Counted from the first letter of the stretch, positions 51,523 through 63,126 are shown. The stretch: 64,000 nt of DNA from Marinobacter sp. F4216 (GCF_019931195.1 NZ_JAIOUO010000004.1:310001-374000); one strand, 5' to 3'. Translations and numbers: made by a program. Notes: generated by a model not told the origin, from the letters alone.

Positions 51523-51551
51523 CCTGTCGCTGGGCTCAGCCCAGCGACAGG
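51523..51551. terminator. Perfect 14-bp dyad at the tatD/lysO stop codons
   Basis: CCTGTCGCTGGGCT at 51523-51536 pairs with AGCCCAGCGACAGG at 51538-51551 around a single base (in practice a 12-bp stem). It includes the lysO stop and its last four coding codons, and starts two bases after the tatD stop. No U run follows in either direction. Confidence 0.5.
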
Positions 51552-52444
51552 AACACCCCCATGAACACGGGGGACAGGAAAGACAGCATAAAGCCCGATG
51601 CTATAGCCACGGGCACACACGCCAAGCCGCCACTGCTGCGAATCACCGGCAACGTGAAATCCATGGCCGTGGCGCCACCGTAGCCAATGGCCATGGCCGG
51701 ACGGCTGCCGATCAGTACGGGAATAATGGCGAGGGCGATGATTTCCCGGAGCACGTCATTCAGGAATGCCACCCCGCCCCAGGCAGGCCCCAGGGCATCG
51801 CCGATCACGATGCCAGAGAGCGAGTACCAGCCGAAGCCCGACGTCAGCGCCAGCACGTCATGCCACGGCAAGGCCATGAACGGGATCAGTACCGCGCCCG
51901 CCAGCAGAGAGCTCAGGGTCAATGCCAGAGCGATGCCCACGCCTTGTCGGTTCATCAGCAGCTTGCGCAGGGACAGGCCCGCATTGCGCAACTGCAGGCC
52001 GATCAGGAACAGCAACAGCATCAGGGCCCAGGTGGCCACGTCTTCCACTAGCGGCAGTTTGGGCAACAGGTAATAACCAGCGAGCAAACCTACCAGCACG
52101 GCCATCAAGGGCTTGAGGCCCGCCATGAACAGGCGTCCATAGCCCTTGCTACCCTCCATGGGTGCCTGTTCGGCGGCCATGGGCTGCCAGCGATGAAACA
52201 GCCACAGTCCCAGCATGTTGGCGCCAAACAACACCACCACCAGTACCAGTACCTGGAGCGCCATGCCACCAAGCTGACTGGCCAGACCTTCCATCTGTCC
52301 CAGGCCAAGCCCGAGCAGGGCGAGGATGAAATACACCAGGCCTTCCACGGTGTAGTGGATAACAGTCATCGCCCGGCGGTTTTCCAACGACAAGGCAAAA
52401 CCCAGAAACAACGGGGCAAGAATCAACAACGCGCCGGTTAGCAT
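51536..52444 (-). CDS. lysO: Lysine exporter LysO
   Basis: A 302-residue inner-membrane protein of the LysO (YbjE, DUF340) family that exports lysine. About ten hydrophobic segments are visible, with the conserved GFGWYSLSGIVIGDALGP and TVIRSSGGLACVP-like TLPVIRSSGGLACVP block near the C-terminus that is typical. The length equals E. coli LysO (299). Lysine exporters protect against toxic lysine or analogues. It lies downstream of the DUF2288 gene on the same strand (82-base gap) and its last codons lie in a hairpin shared with tatD. Confidence 0.92.
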   Translation of the reverse strand: MLTGALLILAPLFLGFALSLENRRAMTVIHYTVEGLVYFILALLGLGLGQMEGLASQLGGMALQVLVLVVVLFGANMLGLWLFHRWQPMAAEQAPMEGSKGYGRLFMAGLKPLMAVLVGLLAGYYLLPKLPLVEDVATWALMLLLFLIGLQLRNAGLSLRKLLMNRQGVGIALALTLSSLLAGAVLIPFMALPWHDVLALTSGFGWYSLSGIVIGDALGPAWGGVAFLNDVLREIIALAIIPVLIGSRPAMAIGYGGATAMDFTLPVIRSSGGLACVPVAIASGFMLSFLSPVFMGVFLSLG

Positions 52445-52525
52445 GATGGCCTCAAACAGGAAGGGATTGGAAAAAGAAATGCCGCCCCAAACAAGACCGG
52501 CTTGTATCAGGGCAACTGCATCGGA

Positions 52526-52846
52526 TTAGTGAAGGTTCTGGTCCGAACGATCCTGAACCAGCACCCAGGGAGCGATCACCACTGCCCAGAGTTCGGCGTT
52601 GCGGTCGTACCAGGCCTGGGCCACATCGGGGGCCACTTCCCCCACCTGCCCCTGGGTCATCCACTGTTCGAACTGGGCTTTGTTATCCGCGGTAAGCTCT
52701 GCGGCCACATCCAGCAGATCCAGATCCGACGAGACCCGCACCACCTGACCACGGGCAAAGTACGTCTGCAGCTCGTGCCAGTGTATCCGGGAGGTTTCAA
52801 GGTTCAGCTTTGCTTTCAGCTCATCGCGGGGAGTGTCAGATGCCAT
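52526..52846 (-). CDS. DUF2288 family protein
   Basis: A 106-residue soluble protein of unknown function. KAKLNLETSRIHWHELQTYFARGQVVRVSSDLDLLDVAAELTADNKAQFEQWMTQGQVGEVAPDVAQAWYDRNAELWAVVIAPWVLVQ is the family profile, ending with the characteristic WAVVIAPWVLVQ. The start at 52846 removes 46 implausible residues of a longer frame; the family begins at about this position. It lies upstream of lysO on the same strand. Confidence 0.85.
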   Translation of the reverse strand: MASDTPRDELKAKLNLETSRIHWHELQTYFARGQVVRVSSDLDLLDVAAELTADNKAQFEQWMTQGQVGEVAPDVAQAWYDRNAELWAVVIAPWVLVQDRSDQNLH

Positions 52847-53016
52847 GACGATGCCTCGGGGTCGATTGGAGAGTTGCTTGGTCAGTTGCCTGGTGAATCG
52901 GGGCGCCAAGGTTACCGAAATGCTGGAATGGAAACCAGCTTCAGTAGTGACACTCTCAGGTTTCCTTTGGTTGACCGGCGGCACCTGACGTAATCGCCAG
53001 GCACCGCACTCGATCC

Positions 53017-55779
<2,763 letters not shown>

Positions 55780-55925
55780 GTTGCGCCTCCTTGTCGTCAC
55801 TATCCGAACTGTCGGAAGGGCATTGAGGCTGCTGTGCAGGGTGTTCAAGCACACCCCACTCGCTCAGCCACGGGTCGGGCGCCTGACGCAAACGCTGCGA
55901 GCACCCAAAAAGAATGGACTGCTTA

Positions 55926-55955
55926 TTACTATCGCAGCGCACGAATAAAATTCAA
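55926..55955 (-). promoter_or_regulatory. Possible acnA promoter
   Basis: On the minus strand TTGAAT (55950-55955) and TAGTAA (55926-55931) stand 18 bases apart, each a moderate match to sigma70 boxes. The start would lie near 55919, giving a leader of about 140 nt. Other AT-rich positions in this 247-base gap would serve as well. Confidence 0.3.
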
Positions 55956-56026
55956 CCAGCTCAGAATGATATTCGATATAGGCGCGGTGAATATCCGGAT
56001 GCGGTGGACCGATCGAAAAGCCGCTC

Positions 56027-57850
56027 TTAATGCTGCCGCTCGCCATACAGCTGCGCGTAAAGACCGTCACGACGAATCAACTCGTCGTGGTGGCCCTCCT
56101 CAATGATCCGGCCGTCCTCGAACACGCAGGCGCGGTCGGCCTGTTTCACCGCGCTCAGCCGGTGGGCAATGATCAGGGTGGTGCGCTGGCGCAGGAAGTC
56201 TTCCAGATCCTTGTGGAGCTGGAATTCGGTTTCCGCATCCAGGGCCGAGGTGGCTTCGTCCAGAATCACCAGAGCCGGGTCGGACAGTACCATGCGGGCA
56301 ATGGCCAGACGCTGGCGCTGTCCGCCGGACAGGCGCACGCCCTGGCGCCCTACCACGGTGTCCAGCTGCCGGGGCATGGCAGCCACGGTGCGATCCAGTT
56401 GAGCGATTTGCAGGGCGTGCCAGAGTTCCGACTCCGGCTTGTCCCGGCCCAGGGTCAGGTTCTGGCGCACCGTCGTATTGAACAGCGCGGGATGCTGAAG
56501 CACCGTGGCAACGTGCTCCCGCAGGCACGGCAACCCGATGCGCTGGACCGGCACGCCTTCAATCAGCACCTCCCCCCGCTCCGGCGTGTACATGCCCAGG
56601 ATGACCTGCACCAGCGTGGACTTGCCACCCCCGCTGGCGCCCACCACCGCGACTTTTTCGCCCGGTTTCAGATCCAGGTTGATGCCCCGCAGAACAGGCT
56701 CGTCACCGTAGCTGAAATGAATGTCCTGCAGGGTCAGGCCAACGGTGTGACGATCCCGAAACGGGTTCTCCAGCGCGGGATAGCGGGGCTCTTCTTTCAG
56801 GTCCAGCAACAGATTGATGCGTCCCAGCGCGGCATTGGCGGCAAAGTAGGCGTACTGCATGTTCAGCATTTCCTGCACCGGAGTGAGCATGAACCACAGG
56901 TAGCCGAAGATGGCGAACATCATGCCGATACTGAGGTCACTGAGCAGGACGGTGACCATGGCCGCACCCCGGAACACATCCACACCGAACTGGAACAGGG
57001 CAAAGCTGCCCCGGGCCGCGGCATCGCTGCGCCATTCGAACTGGATAGCGTGATCCCGGACATTGCGGGCCCGATCAATCAGTTGCCGCAGGTAGTGCTT
57101 TTCCCGGTTGGCGGCCCGCAACTGGTGGATGGCATCGAGGGTTTCGGTAAGCTCGCCCTGAAAGTCCTCGTAGGCGGCGTTTTCACGGCGTTTGAGTTCC
57201 TTGACCCGCTTGCCGATCTGGATCGTGGCGAATATCACCAGCGGGTTGAACAACAGGATCAGCAGTGCCAGTTGCCAATGGACCCACAGCAGCACAAGGG
57301 CAGTGCCCAGAACAGTCAGGCTGGCCACCAGGAAGCGGCTGATGGTGGTACCGAGGAACTGATCAATGGTGTCCAGATCGGTGATGAAATGACTGCTGAT
57401 GGCGCCGGAGCCCCGCGTTTCGTATTCCGACATGGCCAGGCGCTGCAGCCGGCCCAGCATCCGCGAGCGGAGCCGGAACACCACGTCCTTGGATACCTTG
57501 GAGAACTCCCGCGACTGCAGCACATTGAACGCCAACGCCCCGAGCCGAAGAACAAACGCCGCCAGCACCATCAGCCCGATGTACACCACCGGCTTTTGCC
57601 AGGCCTGTGGCAACATGGCATCCATCACCGGCAGCACGGGCCCGCTTTCCTCAAGAAGCACCTCATCCACCAGCACCGGCAACAGCAGGGGCACGGGTAC
57701 GCTCAGGACGGTGGCCATGATCGCCAGCAGGTTGGCCCGAATCAGCCGGGGCTTGTGCCGGAGCGCCAGTTCAAACAGATCCCGCCAGCAGTAACGGTGC
57801 CTGCTGTTATCGGTGTCGGTTTGCGACGCGGATGGATTACGGTGGTTCAA
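56027..57850 (-). CDS. ABC transporter, fused permease and ATPase (MsbA-like)
   Basis: A 607-residue half transporter with six membrane spans (about 40-320) and a C-terminal ATPase. Walker A is VGASGGGKSTL, the signature LSGGQRQRLAIARM, Walker B LVILDEATSALD, and the switch histidine follows in LIIAHRLSAVK. It belongs to the exporter (B-family) type typified by MsbA; the transported lipid or drug is unknown. The first codon is a TTG preceded at only four bases by GGAGG, so a later start cannot be excluded. It is monocistronic, between acnA and the divergent zinc-finger/TPR gene. Confidence 0.9.
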   Translation of the reverse strand: MNHRNPSASQTDTDNSRHRYCWRDLFELALRHKPRLIRANLLAIMATVLSVPVPLLLPVLVDEVLLEESGPVLPVMDAMLPQAWQKPVVYIGLMVLAAFVLRLGALAFNVLQSREFSKVSKDVVFRLRSRMLGRLQRLAMSEYETRGSGAISSHFITDLDTIDQFLGTTISRFLVASLTVLGTALVLLWVHWQLALLILLFNPLVIFATIQIGKRVKELKRRENAAYEDFQGELTETLDAIHQLRAANREKHYLRQLIDRARNVRDHAIQFEWRSDAAARGSFALFQFGVDVFRGAAMVTVLLSDLSIGMMFAIFGYLWFMLTPVQEMLNMQYAYFAANAALGRINLLLDLKEEPRYPALENPFRDRHTVGLTLQDIHFSYGDEPVLRGINLDLKPGEKVAVVGASGGGKSTLVQVILGMYTPERGEVLIEGVPVQRIGLPCLREHVATVLQHPALFNTTVRQNLTLGRDKPESELWHALQIAQLDRTVAAMPRQLDTVVGRQGVRLSGGQRQRLAIARMVLSDPALVILDEATSALDAETEFQLHKDLEDFLRQRTTLIIAHRLSAVKQADRACVFEDGRIIEEGHHDELIRRDGLYAQLYGERQH

Positions 57851-57994
57851 ATCGCCTCCTGATCAACTGCCTGTGAGAGCCATACGTGCTGTATCTCTCC
57901 TCAGTCTACCTCCATCCGTGGATGCTGCGCACAATCACAACTTCTGTCATTATGAGCGCCTCGTTTTTCTGACGGATCAGAATAAAGGTCAGCT

Positions 57995-59446
57995 GTGAAA
58001 CACGATTGCGATTATCACCCTGGCGATCCCGCCAAATGGCACTGCGGCGAATGCCAGAAGCATTACTGCAACCGCTGCATGCCCGACGCCAACACCCGCC
58101 AGCGTCGGGGGCAGTGCCCCAACTGCAATCAGCTTATGCGTTACCTGGGTGCAGCCACCCAGGTGGAGCCCTTCTGGAAGCGGGTGGGGGCCTTTTTCCG
58201 CTACCCCTTCCACAGCGACCCGCTGATTGTGATCGCCATCTGCACCCTGGTGCCGGCCTTGGCCCCGGCCAACTTTATTGGCTGGTTTATCTGGGCAGTG
58301 CTGGCGATCGCCCTGCTCAAGTACACCTATGAAGTAATCAGTCACACCGCCGAGGGTCACCTGAAGCCACCGCCCGTGGCCGCCGCTTTCACGGGTAACG
58401 GATTTGAAATTGTATTCCAGCAATTCCTGGTGTTTTTCCTCATTGGCGCGCTGGTCACCTCCGCTGGCATGGTCGGCGGGCCATTCCTGGCCCTGGCAGC
58501 AATAGCATTTGTGGTGCTGGTGCTGCCCGCCAGCATCATGGTGCTGGCGACCGAGCGGTCGGTGGGCGCGGCGGTGAACCCCCTGAACCTGATGGCGATC
58601 ATTTCCAGAATCGGCACGCCCTACTTCCTGCTTTACGGATACCTGATTCTGCTGACCATGGCGTCCGGTACTGCCCAGCAGTTTGCCCTGATTCACCTTC
58701 CGGACTGGGCCGCCCAATCCCTGGCGGGTTTTCTGAACAGCGCCTTTACCCTTGTCCTGTTCCACATGCTGGGTTATCTGCTGTTCCAGTATCAGGAGGA
58801 ACTGGGTTTTGCCGCTGACCATCAGGATGGCGACCTGGAGGAATCCTCGGATAACCGGGATCGGGCCGCACGCTTCGATGCCGATCTCGATATCAACCTG
58901 AAAGACGGCAACTACGACCGCGCACAGACCATGCTGAAGGAGGCCCTGCGGCGTGAACCGAACAACCAGCAGCGTGTTGGCCAGCTGTACCAGTTGCTGA
59001 CCGCCAGGAACGACCTCACCGAGCTGTATCGCTACCACCCCCGCATTCTCGAGTGGCTGTCCCAGCGTAACGATGCCGATGGCATGGCGGCCCTGTTGCG
59101 GAGTTTGCAACAGGCCGAGCCCCAGTTCCGCCTGGACGACCCGGAGCTGACCCTGCGCTGCGCACGAACGCTCTATCAGCGCAGCCAGTTCAAACCGGCC
59201 CTCAAGCTGCTGCAGGATTTTCACAAACGGTTTCCGCAGAGCGAGCACCTGGCCCCGGCGTACCTGTTAGCCGCCCAGGCGCTGGCGAATGGGTTGGATC
59301 AGTGGGAGAAAGCCAAAGCGTTCCTGACCTTTGTTCAGAAGCGCTGTGCGGATCACCCGCTGCATGAACAGATTGCGGAAAACCTGCAGCAGGTGGAACG
59401 ACGGGAGCCCATCAAGGAACCGCGCGCCACCTTCGCGGCACCCTGA
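57995..59446 (+). CDS. Membrane protein with zinc finger, DUF4013-like spans and TPR tail
   Basis: A 483-residue protein with an unusual order of parts. Residues 1-45 hold a cysteine/histidine-rich B-box-like finger (C5, H8, H16, C17, C20, C25, C28, C41, C44) that should bind two zinc ions. Residues 70-265 contain about six hydrophobic spans resembling DUF4013. Residues 290-470 are helical TPR-like repeats, LKDGNYDRAQTMLKEALRREPNNQ and RTLYQRSQFKPALKLLQDFHKRFP. A GTG start at 57995 follows AAAGGTC. The gene is convergent with the rhomboid protease gene, and both have a helical-repeat C-terminus. Function unknown. Confidence 0.75.
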   Translation: MKHDCDYHPGDPAKWHCGECQKHYCNRCMPDANTRQRRGQCPNCNQLMRYLGAATQVEPFWKRVGAFFRYPFHSDPLIVIAICTLVPALAPANFIGWFIWAVLAIALLKYTYEVISHTAEGHLKPPPVAAAFTGNGFEIVFQQFLVFFLIGALVTSAGMVGGPFLALAAIAFVVLVLPASIMVLATERSVGAAVNPLNLMAIISRIGTPYFLLYGYLILLTMASGTAQQFALIHLPDWAAQSLAGFLNSAFTLVLFHMLGYLLFQYQEELGFAADHQDGDLEESSDNRDRAARFDADLDINLKDGNYDRAQTMLKEALRREPNNQQRVGQLYQLLTARNDLTELYRYHPRILEWLSQRNDADGMAALLRSLQQAEPQFRLDDPELTLRCARTLYQRSQFKPALKLLQDFHKRFPQSEHLAPAYLLAAQALANGLDQWEKAKAFLTFVQKRCADHPLHEQIAENLQQVERREPIKEPRATFAAP

Positions 59447-59456
59447 TGGCAAAGTC

Positions 59457-60905
59457 CTAGTAAGCCTGCAGCAATTGCTGGTAGTGGCGGGCCTTTGGCG
59501 TCATCTGGCGCTTTTCGAACTCGGACGCCAGCAACCGGCAGGCTTCCGAGGCGAGAATCTGATCTCCCGCAGTGCGCAACCGTTCGAACGCTTTCTCTGC
59601 CGCTTTCAGGTCATCGTGTTTGATGCTCAGGAACAGAACCCGGTTGTGGTCCTTGGCACTTAACGGCTGATGGGCCTCCCCCTTGCTGAGGTACTCCTGC
59701 CAGAGGGCAACCACACGCTCGGGCTGGCGCCGGGCAATGGCGTCGTCCATCAGCTGCCGGGCCCGGTCCCTGTACGCCGGCAGATCCGGCCGGAGCTTGG
59801 CCAGTTGATACAGGTGCTCCAGAAGGATCGGGCGATCCGGATAACGGGCGTACAGTGCCTCGAACTGACGCTGAGCCACCTCGAACTCCATACGACCCAG
59901 ACTGCCCATGGCCTGTGTATAGCTGCTGGTGAAGCGGGCGTCCTGCTCTTCCTGCTCGGGCTCGAAAAATTCCTCCCGCACCTGCAGCCAGCTCTTGCCC
60001 AGCAGCCACACCAGCGCCGCGCCGGCCACCAGGCCACCTGCGTGAGCCATGTAGGCAATACCCGTGGCACCGGCAAACCAGTAGTCGTAGAGCTCCTTGC
60101 CTAGCCACACCGGGAACAGGGCAATCGCCGGCGCCCGGAAATAATTGAAATAGACAAACAGGAAGTAGAAAAAGCGGATTCTGCGCAGGCCGAAAATGGC
60201 CATGTACATGCCCATCAGGCCCGATATGGACCCGGACGCACCCACAAGAGGCGCCGAACTGCCCCAGGAAAAGGCCGCAAAGGTCAGGCCGGCAACGGCA
60301 CCACACAGCAGATACGCAATCAGGAAACGACCCGGACCAAGCGCCTTTTCCACCGTGAACCCCAGCAGAAACAGCATGACCAGATTACCGATGATATGAC
60401 CCCAGCTACCGTGCATGAACTGATAGGTGATCAGGGTGTACAACGACATCTCGGCGGGAATCAGGCCAAAGGCGAAGGAGCTGAGCTTGCTGACGTACGC
60501 CTGCTCAATGGGCAATCGCTGCTCGTTCCAGAGCCGACGCTCCCGGGGTGTCCAGACGATGTCCTGACTGTGCTCCAGGTACCGGAAGAAGTCCCGATCG
60601 CTCAGTAGCAGGAACGCCACAAAATGGTCTTCACCGCTTTCCCGCAGCTCCCGGAACTGTTCCAGTTCGATCCGCCGGTCAGTTTCGCCCTCGAACTCAA
60701 TCTGGCGCTGGAGAAAATCCTCGTAGACCGGCGCTTCCAGGGACATCAGGTCGGAGGCCAGGTAGGCCTCGGTGGCCTGTTCGATCTTGTCGCCGTCGCC
60801 CGACTGGTAAAACACGAACACCAGAAAGCACGCCAGCATCAATCCCAGGGTCACTATCGGCGGACGCTTCCAGTCCAGACGCTTTTCGGCGGGAATTAAC
60901 AGCAT
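59457..60905 (-). CDS. Rhomboid intramembrane serine protease with C-terminal repeats
   Basis: A 482-residue membrane protease. The rhomboid core has H165 in YQFMHGSWGHIIGN, the serine S224 in GASGSISG and the histidine H288 in MAHAGGLVAG. Before it lies one span (about residues 15-33) and a charged segment of about 100 residues that should face the periplasm; after about residue 305 comes a soluble tail of about 175 residues with TPR-like helices, LEVAQRQFEALYARYPDRPILLEHLYQLA. Most bacterial rhomboids lack such a tail. The natural substrate is unknown. The start ATG at 60905 has no strong ribosome binding site. Confidence 0.88.
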   Translation of the reverse strand: MLLIPAEKRLDWKRPPIVTLGLMLACFLVFVFYQSGDGDKIEQATEAYLASDLMSLEAPVYEDFLQRQIEFEGETDRRIELEQFRELRESGEDHFVAFLLLSDRDFFRYLEHSQDIVWTPRERRLWNEQRLPIEQAYVSKLSSFAFGLIPAEMSLYTLITYQFMHGSWGHIIGNLVMLFLLGFTVEKALGPGRFLIAYLLCGAVAGLTFAAFSWGSSAPLVGASGSISGLMGMYMAIFGLRRIRFFYFLFVYFNYFRAPAIALFPVWLGKELYDYWFAGATGIAYMAHAGGLVAGAALVWLLGKSWLQVREEFFEPEQEEQDARFTSSYTQAMGSLGRMEFEVAQRQFEALYARYPDRPILLEHLYQLAKLRPDLPAYRDRARQLMDDAIARRQPERVVALWQEYLSKGEAHQPLSAKDHNRVLFLSIKHDDLKAAEKAFERLRTAGDQILASEACRLLASEFEKRQMTPKARHYQQLLQAY

Positions 60906-61054
60906 AGTCGTTCACAATTCATCATTTTCTGTCCTTGAAGATCCGTTTTTTACCACAGTACCGGCATCTTTTCGCGCTGAAATGGGCCTCAAGCGAAGAG
61001 AAACGATGGCGTCACATTTCTGAACGTTCGCTCATCGACCTTTCGCCAATTGCC

Positions 61055-61091
61055 GTTATTCATGCCAATCTCAATAGTGAGCGTGAATAAC
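61055..61091 (+). other. Long imperfect hairpin before the OmpA-domain gene
   Basis: GTTATTCATGC (61055-61065) and GCGTGAATAAC (61081-61091) pair with one G-U, with TCA/TGA continuing the stem inside. It ends 36 bases before the start codon at 61128. It may be a leader hairpin or an operator. Confidence 0.45.
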
Positions 61092-61127
61092 AACAAAAAC
61101 AGGCCGTTGCACTTGAGGATTTTCCCG

Positions 61128-61577
61128 ATGACCGTACTTGTTCTGGACAACCCATCGCTGTTAGCCCAGGCCGCCAACCTGGTGGCGAACAGCACCCCCG
61201 GTAAAGCCGATGGCGCGCAACGCCGTCCCCACCGGACCAAATTTCACTATGGCTTTAACAAGCATGGTCTCAGCGACGCCGATACTGGGATGATTGAGCA
61301 GCATGCCGTGTACATCCGGCAGAACCCGTCCGTACGGGTTCGGATTCACGGGCATTCCGATAACTTTGGCTCGGAAGACTACAACCAGTTCTTATCCAGG
61401 CTGCGCGCCAGTAACCTCGCCCGGCTGTTGATCCAGGCGGGCGTGCAGGAATCCCAGATTCTGCAAACAGGCTGGGGCTCCTGCCGCCCCCTGGCCACAC
61501 CGGACGACCATGCTGCCAATCGCCGGGTGGAACTGGAGTACCTGACCAACGACGTCTCCCAGGCCCTGCAGGGTTAA
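61128..61577 (+). CDS. OmpA-domain protein lacking a signal peptide
   Basis: A 149-residue protein that is almost wholly an OmpA/MotB peptidoglycan-binding domain: VRIHGHSDNFGSEDYNQFLSRLRASNLARLL with the conserved GHSD...YN..LS..RA pattern and the closing NRRVELEY. The expected signal peptide or membrane anchor is missing: the first 45 residues (MTVLVLDNPSLLAQAANLVANST...) are neutral. The ATG at 61128 has GAGG upstream. An alternative start 26 codons earlier (hydrophobic MPLFMPISIVSV) would put a short hydrophobic stretch at the front, which is still not a normal signal. Role uncertain. Confidence 0.8.
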   Translation: MTVLVLDNPSLLAQAANLVANSTPGKADGAQRRPHRTKFHYGFNKHGLSDADTGMIEQHAVYIRQNPSVRVRIHGHSDNFGSEDYNQFLSRLRASNLARLLIQAGVQESQILQTGWGSCRPLATPDDHAANRRVELEYLTNDVSQALQG

Positions 61578-61584
61578 TCCCATA

Positions 61585-61612
61585 AAAAACGGGGCCATCT
61601 GCCCCCGTTTTT
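61585..61612. terminator. Bidirectional terminator between OmpA-domain and MAPEG genes
   Basis: AAAAACGGGG and CCCCGTTTTT form a 10-bp dyad around an 8-base loop, with A and T runs at both ends. It lies between the two convergent stops (61577 and 61632). Confidence 0.9.
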
Positions 61613-61631
61613 GACAACTGACAACAAAACC

Positions 61632-62033
61632 TTACCCATACACCTGCCAGACATTCCACATCAGCAGGATGGCCACCACCAGAATGGCGAGCCAGGTGAC
61701 AATAATGCCAGTGAAGCGAGCCCAGTGGGTTCTACCCTGGCCCTGGAACATGCCATAGGCGTGCAGGATCCGGCTGGTGACAAAAGCCATGCCGACCCAG
61801 TAAATTACCCCGCCGGGCACACCATTGATCTCCGCAATACCCAGCATCAACAGCGCCATGGGCGCGTATTCCACCAGGTTGGCCTGAGCTCTGACCGCCA
61901 CCTGGAACTCACGATCGTCGGTCCAGCCCAGCCCTTTCTTGTATTTAAAACGACACCTGACCACCTGCATGGACAACACCAGCAACAGAATGCCGGTTAC
62001 CGCTGCGAAGACGCCGGTAATTGGTACGATCAT
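61632..62033 (-). CDS. MAPEG-family membrane protein (YecN-like)
   Basis: A 133-residue integral membrane protein with four spans. RAQANLVEYAPMALLMLGIAEINGVPGGVIYWVGMAFVTSRILHAYGM is the MAPEG signature, with the conserved RAQANxxEYxP and RxxHA elements. Eukaryotic members are glutathione-dependent transferases; bacterial YecN-type proteins are less well known. Two bases after the GlsB-like stop, with the ribosome binding site AAAAGGG inside it, so translation is coupled. Ends in a bidirectional terminator. Confidence 0.9.
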   Translation of the reverse strand: MIVPITGVFAAVTGILLLVLSMQVVRCRFKYKKGLGWTDDREFQVAVRAQANLVEYAPMALLMLGIAEINGVPGGVIYWVGMAFVTSRILHAYGMFQGQGRTHWARFTGIIVTWLAILVVAILLMWNVWQVYG

Positions 62034-62035
62034 TG

Positions 62036-62278
62036 TCAGCCCTTTTTGATTTTATTGACAATGGCCAGCAGGATGATGGCCCCCACCGTCGCCGTCACCA
62101 GCTCGCCAACGGCGCCCTGCGCCGCCAGTCCCAGCAAACGAAACACAAAGCCGCCAATAAACGAGCCAACAATACCGATACCCACATTGGCCAGTACACC
62201 GAAACCCCGGCCCTTCATGATCAGGCCCGCCAACCAGCCGGCCACACCACCGATAATCAGAAACAGAATCAGATTCAT
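62036..62278 (-). CDS. GlsB/YeaQ/YmgE-family stress membrane protein
   Basis: An 80-residue protein with three hydrophobic segments rich in glycine: GGVAGWLAGLIMKGRGFG and NVGIGIVGSFIGGFVFRLLG match the transglycosylase-associated/GlsB family, often induced by stress. The start at 62278 has GGGAGAG upstream. It forms a two-gene unit with the MAPEG gene. Confidence 0.88.
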   Translation of the reverse strand: MNLILFLIIGGVAGWLAGLIMKGRGFGVLANVGIGIVGSFIGGFVFRLLGLAAQGAVGELVTATVGAIILLAIVNKIKKG

Positions 62279-62363
62279 CTTGGGTCTCTCCCTGAAAGTC
62301 ATTGAACGAGGCGTTCAGACAGGCAAAGACTGCCCGGTTTGCCGGGGGGCTTCAAGCGGTTTG

Positions 62364-63080
62364 TCAGGGCTTGGCGTTCTTGTCGAGGTCGGCGATGGCC
62401 TCAGCCATCAGGCGATGACATTTATTCATCAACTCGGGAAGGTTGCTGGTGTTTAACTCGCTGGTCTCAATCGGCGGCAGAATGCGAACCGGAACGGTTT
62501 CCCTTCGACCGGTCCAACCGATGGTTTTGTCCTCGTAGTGGGCGGCGCAAATCATGGTAATGGGCGCGCCCGAGGCGATGGCGGCGTGGAAGGCCCCCTT
62601 CTTGAAAGGCAGCAGACCCCGGCCCTTGCTGCGGGTTCCTTCCGGGAACACCCAGAAGCTCTTGCGGTCACGAGCGATTGCCTCACTGGTGGTTTTCATC
62701 AGTGCAACGGCCTTGTGGGAACGTGAGCGGTTCAGAATCACATTGCCTCCGAGCCAGAAGACCTGACCGAAAAACGGTATCCAAACCAGCGACGATTTAC
62801 CCGCAACCACCCCACGTTTGGGCAGAAGGTCTGCCAGTACGAACAGGTCATCGTTGTGCTGATGGTTGGCGATGACCACCGTCGGGCGATCGGTTGGCAT
62901 GTTTTCCATGCCTTGCAGCGGGCGTTCCATGCCCAGAATCCAGCGGCCGAAGCGCGCGACCGTGCGCCCCAGCAAACGGTTATTATCTGGATTGAACGGC
63001 CGGGCAAGGTATGGAATCAGCGCAAAAAAACAGATAATCGGGACACTTAACCACGCCAGTAATTTTCGAATAATACCCAT
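62364..63080 (-). CDS. 1-acyl-sn-glycerol-3-phosphate acyltransferase (PlsC family), second copy
   Basis: A 238-residue membrane acyltransferase. H73-Q-H-N-D-D78 supplies the HX4D motif, and FPEGTRSKGRG from residue 145 the acceptor block. An N-terminal hydrophobic segment (5-25) anchors it. Sequence pattern (VVIANHQHNDDLF, FFGQVFWLGGNVILNRS) places it with the E. coli-like PlsC branch more than the paralogue at 3803-4501. It stands alone, 85 bases upstream of the GlsB-like gene on the same strand. Confidence 0.9.
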   Translation of the reverse strand: MGIIRKLLAWLSVPIICFFALIPYLARPFNPDNNRLLGRTVARFGRWILGMERPLQGMENMPTDRPTVVIANHQHNDDLFVLADLLPKRGVVAGKSSLVWIPFFGQVFWLGGNVILNRSRSHKAVALMKTTSEAIARDRKSFWVFPEGTRSKGRGLLPFKKGAFHAAIASGAPITMICAAHYEDKTIGWTGRRETVPVRILPPIETSELNTSNLPELMNKCHRLMAEAIADLDKNAKP

Positions 63081-63126
63081 TCAAACCGCTCTTACAAAAA
63101 TTTTGGTGCACAAGTGTACGCCATAG

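Noticed and set aside
56030..57862. Plus-strand frame of about 610 codons opposite the MsbA-like transporter
   Set aside because: Mirror image of the real gene. The translated sequence is glutamine/histidine-rich low-complexity text without any family pattern.
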